Shown here: piece after piece, positions 24,262 to 32,714 of the stretch | Layout of the letters: each line of letters starts with the position of its first letter | How positions within the stretch are numbered: position 1 is the first letter of the stretch | Notes under the pieces: generated by a model | Told to the model about the DNA's origin: nothing | The model's input: the letters and a program-made list of their open reading frames with translations, nothing else | Databases searched by the model: none | Assembly: GCA_038243605.1 (NCBI GenBank) | Contig: JBBSQX010000009.1 | Span: forward strand, 38,924 to 102,923 | Origin: Terrimesophilobacter sp038243605 | GTDB lineage: Bacteria; Actinomycetota; Actinomycetes; Actinomycetales; Microbacteriaceae | Direction: 5' to 3' | DNA: 64,000 bases | Translations under genes and position numbers: made by a program

Positions 24262-24645
24262 ATGCGTTTCATCCCCACTAAGGTCCACGGCGTTCTAGAT
24301 TATGTCGTCGCGATCGCGTTGATTCTTGCACCATGGATTTTCGGCTTCTCTGGCCTCGGCGGCCCGGCCGTGATTATCCCGATCGTGCTCGGTATCGGTC
24401 TCTTCCTTTACAGCCTGCTGACCCGCTACGAGCTGGGTGCGGTGAAGCTGATCGCGATGCCAGTACATCTCGTCTTCGACCTCGTTGCGTCGATCTTTCT
24501 CATTGCGTCACCGTTCATCTTCGGCTTCATCAATGAGGCCCCCAACGCGTGGTTGCCGCACATTGCGGTCGGCGTTGCCGTGATCGCCGTTGTCGCCTTC
24601 TCGCAGCCGACCCCTGGCCGTTCCGTCACCGAGGCTGCTCACTAA
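24262..24645 (+). CDS. SPW-repeat integral membrane protein
   Basis: A 127-residue membrane protein with four helices arranged as two SPW-like repeats: ALILAPWIFGFSGL and IFLIASPFIFGFINE each carry the APW/SPF core. It starts at an ATG behind AGGAG. Such proteins are widespread in actinobacteria and proteobacteria with unknown role, probably in the membrane stress response. It is a single gene ended by a clear terminator. Confidence 0.8.
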   Translation: MRFIPTKVHGVLDYVVAIALILAPWIFGFSGLGGPAVIIPIVLGIGLFLYSLLTRYELGAVKLIAMPVHLVFDLVASIFLIASPFIFGFINEAPNAWLPHIAVGVAVIAVVAFSQPTPGRSVTEAAH

Positions 24646-24655
24646 CTAACAACGT

Positions 24656-24694
24656 CAGACTCCGACCTTTAGGGGGTTCGGAGTCTGGCTTTGT
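24656..24694 (+). terminator. Rho-independent terminator after the SPW gene
   Basis: Perfect 10-bp arms CAGACTCCGA (24656-24665) and TCGGAGTCTG (24678-24687) with a 12-base loop, then GCTTTGTTG. Confidence 0.85.
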
Positions 24695-24737
24695 TGTGCG
24701 CCCTTTCGAAACTGAGTGGCAGAACGTGTGCTCGTAC

Positions 24738-24789
24738 CCTCAGGGAACGGGTGAGGCGTCGCTCCCTTGGGTCCGTTCGCTCCCTGAGG
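24738..24789. repeat. Imperfect palindromic intergenic repeat
   Basis: CCTCAGGGA (24738-24746) and TCCCTGAGG (24781-24789) are perfect arms; ACGG and CCGT continue the stem inside. A related CCCTCAGGGAGCGG piece occurs near 55491, so this is probably a dispersed REP-like element that may also terminate the EamA gene. Confidence 0.5.
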
Positions 24790-24812
24790 CTCTCGAAGGG
24801 AATGAGTGGAGT

Positions 24813-25724
24813 TCACACGACGAGCGGCTGGTTTCTCGGTGGCCGTTTGCGCACGAGGCTCTCGACGGCCAGCAGCGCGAGTGCGACGCCAATGGTGATG
24901 TAGGTGGGCAGTTCCTCTGCGGACAGCGGTTCGCTGAGAACGACGGCAGCGGTAATCGCGAGAAGGATTGGTTCCAGGTAGCTGAGCAGCCCGAACACAC
25001 TCATGGGCAACAGTTGGCTCGCACCGATATAGAGAAGTAGCCCAATGGAGGCGACGATGCCGAAGCCGATCATGCTTGCTGCCGAATCCCAGTGTGCAAG
25101 CGTGCGAAGCGTCGGGTCATCCATCAGCAGAAGCAGGATGGCGACAGGCAGCGTGAGCATCATCTCCGCGCTGAGACCCGCGCTCCCGGCGATGCCGGCG
25201 AACCTGCGCACCGTGAAGTACACCGGGTATCCGAGGGCCACGACGAGGGTTTCCCACGAGAGGCCGCCGACGAGCACGGTTTGGTAGATTACCGCAGCGG
25301 CTGCGACGACAACGGCGGAGATCCGCCACGGCCCAAGCCGCTCTTTGAACACCATGCGGCCAATGATCGCGAGCATGATCGGCATGATGAAGTACCCGAG
25401 CGCAACCTGCAGCCCCCGGCCTTGCCCAGGTGCCCAGGTGAAAAGCCACTGCTGCAGCCCGAGCATCCCGGCGGTGAGCAGTAGTGCGGCTCCGATGACG
25501 GGCTTATCGAGGATGCGGCGTGCCAGAACTTTGATACCAGTCCACCGCCGTGCGGCGGTAAGAAACACCAGCAACATCACCACGGTGAAGAACGTGCGCC
25601 AGCCAAACAGCTCGTTGGCGGTGGCATCAAGGTGGGCAGCAAGAACGAAAACGACGGCAAACACCATGGAGGAGGCGATGGATGCCGTTACCCCGAGCTG
25701 GGTTTGGGATTTGCCCCGAATCAT
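24813..25724 (-). CDS. EamA/RarD-type drug/metabolite transporter
   Basis: A 303-residue protein with ten hydrophobic helices in two EamA halves. Features of the RarD subgroup are visible: an early FGWRTFFTVVMLLVFL helix pair, LQQWLFTWAPGQGRGLQVAL (the W..G.ALGYF region), GYPVYFTVRR, and SVFGLLSYLEPILL in the second half. RarD-like proteins are inner-membrane exporters of unassigned substrate (the founding member affects chloramphenicol sensitivity). It is alone on its strand, convergent with the SPW gene and tail-to-head with the UDP-glucose dehydrogenase gene. Confidence 0.85.
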   Translation of the reverse strand: MIRGKSQTQLGVTASIASSMVFAVVFVLAAHLDATANELFGWRTFFTVVMLLVFLTAARRWTGIKVLARRILDKPVIGAALLLTAGMLGLQQWLFTWAPGQGRGLQVALGYFIMPIMLAIIGRMVFKERLGPWRISAVVVAAAAVIYQTVLVGGLSWETLVVALGYPVYFTVRRFAGIAGSAGLSAEMMLTLPVAILLLLMDDPTLRTLAHWDSAASMIGFGIVASIGLLLYIGASQLLPMSVFGLLSYLEPILLAITAAVVLSEPLSAEELPTYITIGVALALLAVESLVRKRPPRNQPLVV

Positions 25725-25771
25725 GATGCTCCTTCGAGAGCCAAACTACTCTCTCAGGGCCTGAATGCCCG

Positions 25772-27079
25772 TTACGGCCTCCCGAAGGCCCGATAGGTCC
25801 ATCCGGCAGCGCGCCATTCTGCGGGCTTCAGGGCGTTGCGTCCATCCACGAGCACACGGCTCGCAACATATGAGCCGAGAATTTCAGGGTCAAGATCGCG
25901 ATACTCCTGCCACTCCGTGAGCAGGAGCACGATGTCTGCTCCTTTGACGGCCGAAAGCGGGTCGGTCACGTACTCGAGCTCAGGATGAAGGATGCGTGCT
26001 CTCTCAGTGGCCTGCGGGTCAGTCGCGACAACTGTTGCTCCTGCGACCTTGAGTTGAGAGGCAACATCAAGTGCAGGTGAGTCGCGAATGTCGTCGGAAT
26101 TGGGTTTAAAAGCAAGCCCGAGTACGGCAATTCTCTTGCCGACAAGGTTTCCGCCGAGCGCTTCTGTGGCCAATTCCACCATTCGGCTTCGACGCCGCAA
26201 GTTGATATCGTCCACTTCCCGCAGGAAGCCGAGTGCGTCTCTGACACCCAACTCGTCCGCTCGCGCCATAAAGGCGCGAATGTCCTTCGGCAAACAACCG
26301 CCCCCGAAACCCAGCCCGGCGTTGAGAAAGCGTCGACCAATTCTTGTGTCGTATCCGATGGCGTCCGCGAGCTGCGTAATATCTGCTCCAGTGACATCCG
26401 CGATTTCTGCCATCGCGTTGATGAAGGAAATTTTGGTGGCGAGGAATGAGTTTGCCGCAACTTTCACGAGTTCCGCTGTGGCGAAGTCTGTCACTACCTT
26501 TGGTGTGCCATCTGCGAGGGCAGACGAATAGACCTCATCGAGCAGTGCCTCCGCCGTAGTATCTCCCGTTTCGATTCCGTAGACGAGGCGGTCAGGGCTC
26601 ATGGTGTCTTTGACGGCGTAGCCTTCGCGAAGGAATTCTGGATTCCATGCCAGTGAAACCGCGCTGGCATTTTCTCGAAGGGTTTTTGACAACCGGGACG
26701 CAGTGCCCACGGGAACCGTCGACTTTCCTACGACAAGGTTTCCAGGGTGCAGCCATGGGGCCAGGGACATGATCGCTGAGTCGACGTAACTCACATCCGC
26801 TGCATAACTACCGTCGAGTTGAGGCGTGCCGACCGTGACGAAATGAACTTGGGACCCCGCGACGTCTGCAATGTCCGAGCTGAAACGAAGTCGACCGCTC
26901 GCGCCAGCCGTTGAAAGCAGCTCGGGCAACCCGGGCTCGAAGAACGGGGCACGCCCTGATGCGAGCATCGTTACTTTGTCGCTGTCGGTATCTATTCCGA
27001 CAACATCATGACCCATTTCCGCGAGACAGGCGGCATGAACCGCACCTAGATAGCCGCAGCCAATTACAGAGATCTTCAT
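25772..27079 (-). CDS. ugd: UDP-glucose 6-dehydrogenase
   Basis: A 435-residue NAD-dependent enzyme oxidising UDP-glucose to UDP-glucuronate. N-terminal Rossmann motif GCGYLGAVHAACLAEMGHDV, substrate region RFLNAGLGFGGGCLPKDIRA with the catalytic Cys in GGGCLPKD, and a C-terminal UDP-binding domain (AVLGLAFKPNSDDIRDSP). Length and domain order are normal (UDPG_MGDP_dh N, middle, C). It supplies a precursor for acidic surface polysaccharide and lies beside, though divergent from and separated by a helicase gene from, the main polysaccharide locus. A plausible promoter lies at 27108-27136. Confidence 0.93.
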   Translation of the reverse strand: MKISVIGCGYLGAVHAACLAEMGHDVVGIDTDSDKVTMLASGRAPFFEPGLPELLSTAGASGRLRFSSDIADVAGSQVHFVTVGTPQLDGSYAADVSYVDSAIMSLAPWLHPGNLVVGKSTVPVGTASRLSKTLRENASAVSLAWNPEFLREGYAVKDTMSPDRLVYGIETGDTTAEALLDEVYSSALADGTPKVVTDFATAELVKVAANSFLATKISFINAMAEIADVTGADITQLADAIGYDTRIGRRFLNAGLGFGGGCLPKDIRAFMARADELGVRDALGFLREVDDINLRRRSRMVELATEALGGNLVGKRIAVLGLAFKPNSDDIRDSPALDVASQLKVAGATVVATDPQATERARILHPELEYVTDPLSAVKGADIVLLLTEWQEYRDLDPEILGSYVASRVLVDGRNALKPAEWRAAGWTYRAFGRP

Positions 27080-27107
27080 CTCGCCCCTTCAAAGTCGACC
27101 TTTGCAC

Positions 27108-27136
27108 ATTATCGGAAATTGACTGTTCCCCTTGAA
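27108..27136 (-). promoter_or_regulatory. Putative sigma-70-type promoter of the UDP-glucose dehydrogenase gene
   Basis: On the minus strand TTCAAG (27131-27136) and GATAAT (27108-27113) are separated by 17 bases, about 30 bases before the start codon. Confidence 0.4.
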
Positions 27137-27455
27137 GGCGACGGCCACTTTAGTGTGACTCGACTTCACCGTGTTGAGATAAAGAAGCGGCTCACGTGGG
27201 CACCCCTAGCAATTCCTATCTCAGACCTGTATCGTAGGTCAGTCGGCTCTAGACATCGTGCGTTCGCGCGAATGGGTTTGTAAGTCTGCTGGGCCGGTTC
27301 CCCTGGGTGTTTCCATAGACATCCGAAAGTAGTGGGGATAACACGCAAGTGACGGTCCTGGCCAAAGATTGCCCGGGTTCCCGCAGTAATTCAGAACACT
27401 GCATTAATGATGCTGTTCTGCGCTGCCATGCATTTGAAATAACCCGGAAAGAATC
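27137..27455. other. Intergenic region upstream of the DEAD-box helicase
   Basis: No gene is supported; minus-strand frames here lack coding texture. It probably holds the helicase promoter and a long 5' leader, as is usual for cold-inducible helicases. GGAAAG five bases before the ATG at 27456 is the ribosome site. I could not identify a riboswitch or confident promoter. Confidence 0.4.
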
Positions 27456-29657
27456 ATGCCTAATTTCAAGAAAACTCCCTCGCGCTCTGCCGCGCCGGCA
27501 CACAAGCCGGGCAGCAAGAGCCCGAAGCACCGCGGCTTTCGCGCCGACGAGGCGTCTGCCACTCCGGCAAAGAAGCGTTGGAACGCGGATGACCGCGCCC
27601 GCCGCTCAGAGACCCCATCGACGGATCGCCGCCCCGACTGGCAGCCGAACGCCGGAGCCTCGCGCCCCGAGCGTGGAGGCTACGCGGGTCGCACTGAGCG
27701 CCCAGAGCGTGGCGGTTACGCCGACCGTAATGCTCGTCCAGATCGCAACGCTCGTCCAGAGCGTGGTGGCTACGCCGACCGCAGCGCGCGCCCCGATCGC
27801 ACTGAGCGCCCAGACCGCAGCGCACGTCCCGACCACAATGCTCGTCCCGAGCGTGGTGGTTACGCGGGCCGCTCCGACCGTCCAGAGCGTGGTGGTTACG
27901 CCGACCGCAGCGCTCGCCCCGACCACAACGCACGCCTCGACCGTGGTGGCTACGCTGACCGCGCAGCTCGTCCAGACCGTACCGAGCGCCCCGACCGTGG
28001 TGGCTACGCTGGCCGCAGCGACCACAGTGCCCGCCCAGACCAAAACTCCCGTCCAGACCGCGCCGGTTACGCCGATCGCTCGGGCCGCCCGGAACGAAGT
28101 GGCTACGCACCCCGCACCGACCGTCCGGCACGCGATGACCGCGCACCCCGTACGGACCGTTTCGACCGCAGCGACCGCCCAGACCGTGGTGGATACGCTG
28201 GCCGCACCGAGCGCCCGGCACGCGATGACCGCGCACCCCGCACCGACCGCTTTGACCGCCCAGACCGCCCTGCGCGCGACGACCGCGCCCCGCGCACGGA
28301 CCGTTTCGACCGCAGCGACCGCCCTGCGCGCTCCGACCACCGCTCGCACGACTCAAGCCCGCAGCGTGAAGAGCGCCCGCGTCGCGACTCCGACTTCTAC
28401 CCGGCCAAAGATGCTGGCGAGCGTTTCGGTGCGCACGAAGATGTGGTGCTCGAGCGCCTCGAGGCTGACGCGATTCAGGCATCCGATGTCGAAGGTGTGA
28501 CGTTCGGTGACCTCGGCCTCGGTGGCAACATCGTGCGCGAGCTTGCAAACCTGGGTGCGGCATCCCCGTTCCCGATCCAGGCAGCAACGATTCCGGATGT
28601 GCTGAAGGGCATGGATGTTCTCGGTCGCGGCAAGACCGGCTCCGGCAAGACCATCGCGTTCGGCGCCCCGCTTGTGGAGCGTCTCATGGAGAACTTCGGC
28701 GCAAAGGGCCGCAAGCCTGGCCGCACCCCTCGTGCGCTCATCCTCGCGCCGACCCGTGAGCTCGCGCTGCAGATCGACCGCACCATTCAGCCGATCGCCC
28801 GCAGTGTTGGTCTCTTCACCACTCAGATTTATGGTGGAGTTCCGCAGCACCGCCAGGTGACCGCGCTTCAGCGTGGCGTCGACATTGTGATCGGTACCCC
28901 TGGTCGCATCGAAGACCTCATCGACCAGGGTCGACTCGACCTTAGTGACGTCACCATCACGGTGATCGACGAGGCCGACCACATGTGCGACCTCGGCTTC
29001 CTTGAGCCGGTGCAGCGCATCCTCAACGAGACGTCAAAGGGTGGGCAGAAGCTGCTCTTCTCTGCCACGCTCGACAAGGGTGTTGCCTCTCTCGTCAGTG
29101 AGTTCTTGGTAAACCCGAGCGTGCACGAGGTTGCCGGTGAAGACCAGGCCAGCTCTACGATCGACCACCGCGTGCTTCTCATTGAGCAGCGCGACAAGCG
29201 TGCCATCATCGAGCAGCTCGCCTCAGGCGACGGCAAGACGCTGATCTTCGCTCGCACCCGTGCGTTCGCCGAAGAGTTGGCAGAGAATCTGACCGATGCC
29301 GGAATCCCGGCAGTGAGCCTGCACGGCGACCTGAACCAGGCCCGACGCACGCGCAATCTTGAGCGTTTGACCAGCGGTCGCGTGAATGTCTTGGTGGCGA
29401 CGGATGTTGCTGCTCGTGGCATCCACGTCGACGACATTTCTCTGGTGATCCAGGCTGACCCGCCAGATGAGTACAAGAGCTACCTGCACCGCGCGGGCCG
29501 TACTGGCCGTGCTGGAAAGGCTGGCACCGTTGTGACGCTCGTGAACAACCGTCGCCGTCGCAAGATGGACGAACTGTTGGGTCGCGCCGAGATCAAGCCC
29601 CGTTTCGACGAGGTTCGCCCGGGCGCCGAGTTGATCGGCAAGCTCGCGGCGCTGTAA
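27456..29657 (+). CDS. DEAD-box RNA helicase with long repetitive R/G/D-rich N-terminus
   Basis: 733 residues. The core (from about 340) is a RhlE/CsdA-like helicase: Q motif FPIQAATIPD, motif I GKTGSGKT, Ia PTRELALQ, motif II VIDEADHM, motif III FSATL, motif VI YLHRAGRTGRAG. It unwinds RNA using ATP, probably in ribosome assembly or cold-stress mRNA handling. Oddly, about 300 residues before the core are a low-complexity array of RGGYADRSARPDR-like units (ten GYA motifs) and three ARDDRAPRTDRFDR units, very rich in Arg, Asp, Pro and Gly. This should be disordered and RNA-binding and could promote condensates. The usual C-terminal extension is absent; the tail has moved, in effect, to the front. 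Confidence 0.92.
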   Translation: MPNFKKTPSRSAAPAHKPGSKSPKHRGFRADEASATPAKKRWNADDRARRSETPSTDRRPDWQPNAGASRPERGGYAGRTERPERGGYADRNARPDRNARPERGGYADRSARPDRTERPDRSARPDHNARPERGGYAGRSDRPERGGYADRSARPDHNARLDRGGYADRAARPDRTERPDRGGYAGRSDHSARPDQNSRPDRAGYADRSGRPERSGYAPRTDRPARDDRAPRTDRFDRSDRPDRGGYAGRTERPARDDRAPRTDRFDRPDRPARDDRAPRTDRFDRSDRPARSDHRSHDSSPQREERPRRDSDFYPAKDAGERFGAHEDVVLERLEADAIQASDVEGVTFGDLGLGGNIVRELANLGAASPFPIQAATIPDVLKGMDVLGRGKTGSGKTIAFGAPLVERLMENFGAKGRKPGRTPRALILAPTRELALQIDRTIQPIARSVGLFTTQIYGGVPQHRQVTALQRGVDIVIGTPGRIEDLIDQGRLDLSDVTITVIDEADHMCDLGFLEPVQRILNETSKGGQKLLFSATLDKGVASLVSEFLVNPSVHEVAGEDQASSTIDHRVLLIEQRDKRAIIEQLASGDGKTLIFARTRAFAEELAENLTDAGIPAVSLHGDLNQARRTRNLERLTSGRVNVLVATDVAARGIHVDDISLVIQADPPDEYKSYLHRAGRTGRAGKAGTVVTLVNNRRRRKMDELLGRAEIKPRFDEVRPGAELIGKLAAL
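27655..28370 (+). repeat. Coding low-complexity repeat array in the helicase gene
   Basis: Imperfect repeats of short CGYCCNGACCGC-like units encode the RPDR/GGYA array; the end of the region has three near-identical copies encoding ARDDRAPRTDRFDR. Copies vary at synonymous and single-residue positions, showing expansion by duplication with drift. The array is open in several other frames and on the opposite strand, producing spurious long frames there. Confidence 0.8.
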
Positions 29658-29677
29658 TAGCCGCTCTTGAACAGTGA

Positions 29678-29722
29678 AGGCGACGGTCGCTACGGAAACG
29701 TGGCGGCCGTCGCTTTGTTTTG
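29678..29722 (+). terminator. Rho-independent terminator after the helicase gene
   Basis: GCGACGG (29680-29686) pairs with CCGTCGC (29707-29713), with a partially paired inner stem (TCGCTACG/CGTGGCGG), followed by TTTGTTTTG. Confidence 0.75.
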
Positions 29723-29845
29723 TCTACCTGCAATTGTGTGCTCGTGGCTGATGGTGAGCAGTCAGACGTTAGCTGTTCGGTATATTGAATATTTCCAAGC
29801 CAAAGAGCGTCTGCGCCTCCTCGGGCAACTCCGAGGAACAACTCA

Positions 29846-31705
29846 ATGGTGGCGAATCAAGTAAGGAATTTTGAAAGTTCTCTCATGTCGAACTCTGTGA
29901 GCCAAGGGCCGAAGCGCAGTTCTGGTCGCGCCGCTGGCCGGTCGCCTGCTGCAAAAAGACGCATCGTTTCGTTGGTTCGGGGGCGTTACCAGTACTTGAT
30001 GGATGTTGGCGCTTGGGCGTTGGCGCTGCTTGCGGCAGTTCTCTTCCGATACGACTTTCACGTCGATCGCGTTAATTGGTGGTCGTTCTTCGGGGTTGTC
30101 GCCGCTGCGGCAGTGTTGCAGTTGATAGGTGGTGCGTGGCGCGGTTTGTATGCGGGTCGTTTCGTGATGGGGAGTTTTCACGAGGCACGAGAAGTTACTG
30201 GTGTTGTGGTGGGTTCCGGCCTGGTGCTGGGCATCGGCGTCTTGTTGGCCAATAACGTCATAGTGCTTCCACGGAGCTCAATATTCATGGCGGTTCCCCT
30301 AGCTTTGGTGCTTATGACTGCACTTCGTTATGGGCAGCGATTCTATTTGGAGGGCAACTCCCGCCCGGGCGAATCGGCCGAGCGCACCCTGATCTTTGGG
30401 GCTGGGCATTTGGCACGAAATCTTGTACACCGCATGCGCACAGACGTTTTCTCTCCATATGTTCCGGTCGGGCTCGTTGACGATGACGTGTTCAAGTCGA
30501 ACTTCGAGATCGACGGTGTTCGTGTGCTGGGAACGCGAGAGGGCCTTCCCGAGATTGTTGCGAAGACTTTGGCAACGTCGCTCATCATCAGTATTGGCCG
30601 GGCGGATGCTGCGCTCATTCGAGAAGTCACTGATGCTGCCGAAGCTGTTGGCCTGAAAGTTTTGGTGATGCCGCTGCTGCAGAACATACTGCAGGGCAAG
30701 TCGCGTTTGAGCGACCTTCGTCAGGTGGCAATCGAAGACATCATTGGGCGCAACCCGATTGACACCCAGGTGGAGCAGGTGGCGGACTACCTGACAGGCA
30801 AGCGCGTGCTGGTCACTGGTGCCGGGGGCTCCATCGGCTCCGAATTGTCCCGCCAGATCATGCAGTACAAACCGTCAGAGATCATCCTGCTTGATCATGA
30901 CGAGACGGGCCTGCAGACTGCTGAGTTCTTAATTTTGGGTCATGGCCTCATGCAGTCGAATGAGACAGTGCTGGCCGACATTCGGGATGCGGATGTTATG
31001 AACGAAATTTTTGAGCAGCGTCGACCGGATGTGGTGTTCCACGCGGCAGCCCTCAAACACCTGCCGGTCCTGGAGCGTTACTCGGAGGAGGGCTGGAAGA
31101 CGAACGTTCTCGGCACCCTCAACGTCTTGAATGCCGCCATGGCCGTTGGTGTGAAAGTTTTTGTGAACGTATCAACAGACAAAGCGGCTGATCCGACAAG
31201 TGTGCTGGGTTATTCGAAGCGACTGGCTGAACAATTGACGGCGTGGGCCGCCGAGCAGGGCGCGGGCTCTTACGTGTCGGTTCGTTTTGGAAATGTTTTG
31301 GGCAGCCGCGGTTCCCTTTTGCCAATAGTACAGTCGATGATTGAGGCGGGTGGCCCCGTCACCGTGACCCATGCTGACGCGACCCGATACTTCATGACAA
31401 TTCCGGAGGCTAGTCACTTGGTGATTCAAGCCGGGGGGATTGGCAGCCCTGGCGAGGTGCTCATTCTCGACATGGGCGATCCGGTGCGCATTCTCGACAT
31501 TGTCGAGCGAATGATCCGCAGCTCTGGTCGTGACGTCGGCATCACGTTCACGGGCCTGCGCGAAGGTGAAAAACTCGATGAGGTGCTCATGGGCCAGGGT
31601 GAGTCAGATGAGCGCCCAAAGCATCCCAAGATTTCTCATGCGAGTGTGCCGCCGCTAAACCCCAAAGATCTTGCTGCTGCTCGTTGGGTACAGCCACATC
31701 GCTGA
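29846..31705 (+). CDS. Membrane-bound nucleotide-sugar 4,6-dehydratase (CapD/WbpM family), copy 1
   Basis: 619 residues. Four N-terminal membrane helices (about 45-160), a CoA-binding-like Rossmann domain (TLIFGAGHLARNLVHRM), then the SDR domain with VTGAGGSIGSELSRQI and active-site region STDKAADPTSVLGYSKR. Relatives convert UDP-GlcNAc to a 4-keto-6-deoxy sugar for surface glycans such as bacillosamine or QuiNAc. The position of the classical catalytic Tyr (Met in WbpM) is Leu here, as I recall is common in actinobacterial members. The ATG has GAGG nine bases upstream. It opens the polysaccharide locus and has a close relative at 32715. Confidence 0.88.
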   Translation: MVANQVRNFESSLMSNSVSQGPKRSSGRAAGRSPAAKRRIVSLVRGRYQYLMDVGAWALALLAAVLFRYDFHVDRVNWWSFFGVVAAAAVLQLIGGAWRGLYAGRFVMGSFHEAREVTGVVVGSGLVLGIGVLLANNVIVLPRSSIFMAVPLALVLMTALRYGQRFYLEGNSRPGESAERTLIFGAGHLARNLVHRMRTDVFSPYVPVGLVDDDVFKSNFEIDGVRVLGTREGLPEIVAKTLATSLIISIGRADAALIREVTDAAEAVGLKVLVMPLLQNILQGKSRLSDLRQVAIEDIIGRNPIDTQVEQVADYLTGKRVLVTGAGGSIGSELSRQIMQYKPSEIILLDHDETGLQTAEFLILGHGLMQSNETVLADIRDADVMNEIFEQRRPDVVFHAAALKHLPVLERYSEEGWKTNVLGTLNVLNAAMAVGVKVFVNVSTDKAADPTSVLGYSKRLAEQLTAWAAEQGAGSYVSVRFGNVLGSRGSLLPIVQSMIEAGGPVTVTHADATRYFMTIPEASHLVIQAGGIGSPGEVLILDMGDPVRILDIVERMIRSSGRDVGITFTGLREGEKLDEVLMGQGESDERPKHPKISHASVPPLNPKDLAAARWVQPHR

Positions 31706-31802
31706 GTGCGCCCGTTGAGGAGCGATTTCAAATACCCGTCGCACGGTGTGCGTCGCTGGTGGTGTGAACCAACAGCGCAACTATGTCAGCAATGAACTGC
31801 TG

Positions 31803-32312
31803 CTATTGCGCAACGTGATTGGCCGATATTCTTTGTTCAGCTTCGAGCCGATCGTGTTCGACCAATCGGTCGCGGTGCGCAACCATGAGTCGGAAGGCGA
31901 CGGCCGCGATGGCACCGAGAAGAAATCCGATCGAGTTGGAGAACAGGTCGCGCACTTCAGGGAATCGATCAGGAAGGAACAACATCTGACCCAACTCGAT
32001 GACCCCAGAGAACGCGGTGCCGATGAAAATGAGCACCCACCAATGACGCCGAGAGAGCAGCAAAGCGACGAAAACCCCTAGCGGCACGAACATGAGTATG
32101 TTGCCCAGAAATTCTAGGACGAGAAAATCTACGAACTCAAAAATTCCCCGCGCGTGGAGCGACTGAAGAAAACGATCTACTACTCGACTTACGAAACCTG
32201 AACCGGGCATCCGTGGGCTGAGCGTGATAACCATCACGAAAACAGAGTATGCGGCGAGCATCAGCATCACCATACGTCGGCGGAATCGGGAGGCGCGAGG
32301 TCCTTCGTCCAC
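31803..32312 (-). CDS. VanZ-like membrane protein
   Basis: A 169-residue membrane protein with four or five helices and the VanZ pattern: ITLSPRMPG near the first helix, LEFLGNILMFVPLGVFVAL (the N-x2-LFxPLG motif), then ELGQMLFLPDRFPEVRDLFSNSIGFLLG (E-x2-Q...R..D..D-x2-N-x2-G). GTG at 32312 was chosen because AGGAG lies exactly six bases upstream; the longer open frame adds non-membrane, non-family residues. VanZ lowers teicoplanin binding in enterococci, but most homologues have unknown roles. It is inserted against the direction of the locus between the two CapD copies, with no link to the VanY-like gene. Confidence 0.85.
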   Translation of the reverse strand: MDEGPRASRFRRRMVMLMLAAYSVFVMVITLSPRMPGSGFVSRVVDRFLQSLHARGIFEFVDFLVLEFLGNILMFVPLGVFVALLLSRRHWWVLIFIGTAFSGVIELGQMLFLPDRFPEVRDLFSNSIGFLLGAIAAVAFRLMVAHRDRLVEHDRLEAEQRISANHVAQ

Positions 32313-32714
32313 GGTGAACTCCTTGTAGCGTCTCGACACCCCCTTGTGAGGTTTGGGGCGGGCTATCACTGTCGAGCAGGTGAGCACGCATCTTTGGAAA
32401 ACTCCTGCACGATCTGCGAGACCGAGTGTAATCCAAGGTGTAGCAACAATTTTTCTGACCAATACCTGAATGATTTTTAGCCGTCTCCAGACGACGCCCA
32501 TCGAAGTCATCCCATTTTGCGGGTTTGATGCCACCGGATATGCCACACTGGAGGGTGTCAAGAACCCTTCGTCTACGGGGTTTAGGGCTGAAGCACGGAT
32601 TTGGCGCTAGTAGCTTATGGAGTTTGTCTCAAGATCATGAGGGGCCAAATTCCATAACTTGCTGGGTGCTTTGAGGTGATTCTCTAAAGTTCCCCGGATG
32701 GTAAGGCTTAGTTA
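32313..32714. other. Divergent intergenic region in the polysaccharide locus
   Basis: It lies between the VanZ-like gene (minus) and the second CapD-like gene (plus). AT content is higher than the flanks, and TAAGG eight bases before ATG 32715 is a ribosome site. No small gene or clear operator was found. A promoter for the second half of the locus is expected here. Confidence 0.4.

Noticed and set aside
27655..28370. CRISPR-like or satellite array
   Set aside because: Units are short, irregular and in frame with a protein; there are no unique spacers between constant repeats and no cas genes.
27466..28587. Long antisense and alternative-frame ORFs (373, 383 and 247 codons) across the helicase repeat
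   Set aside because: They are made by the low-complexity repeat, are extremely Arg/Ala/Gly or Val/Ala-rich, have no ribosome site and no family similarity; the helicase frame explains the region.
31803..32312. Linking the VanZ-like gene with the VanY-like gene as one glycopeptide-resistance cluster
   Set aside because: They are over 20 kb apart, and no vanH, vanA or vanX-type ligase genes are present.
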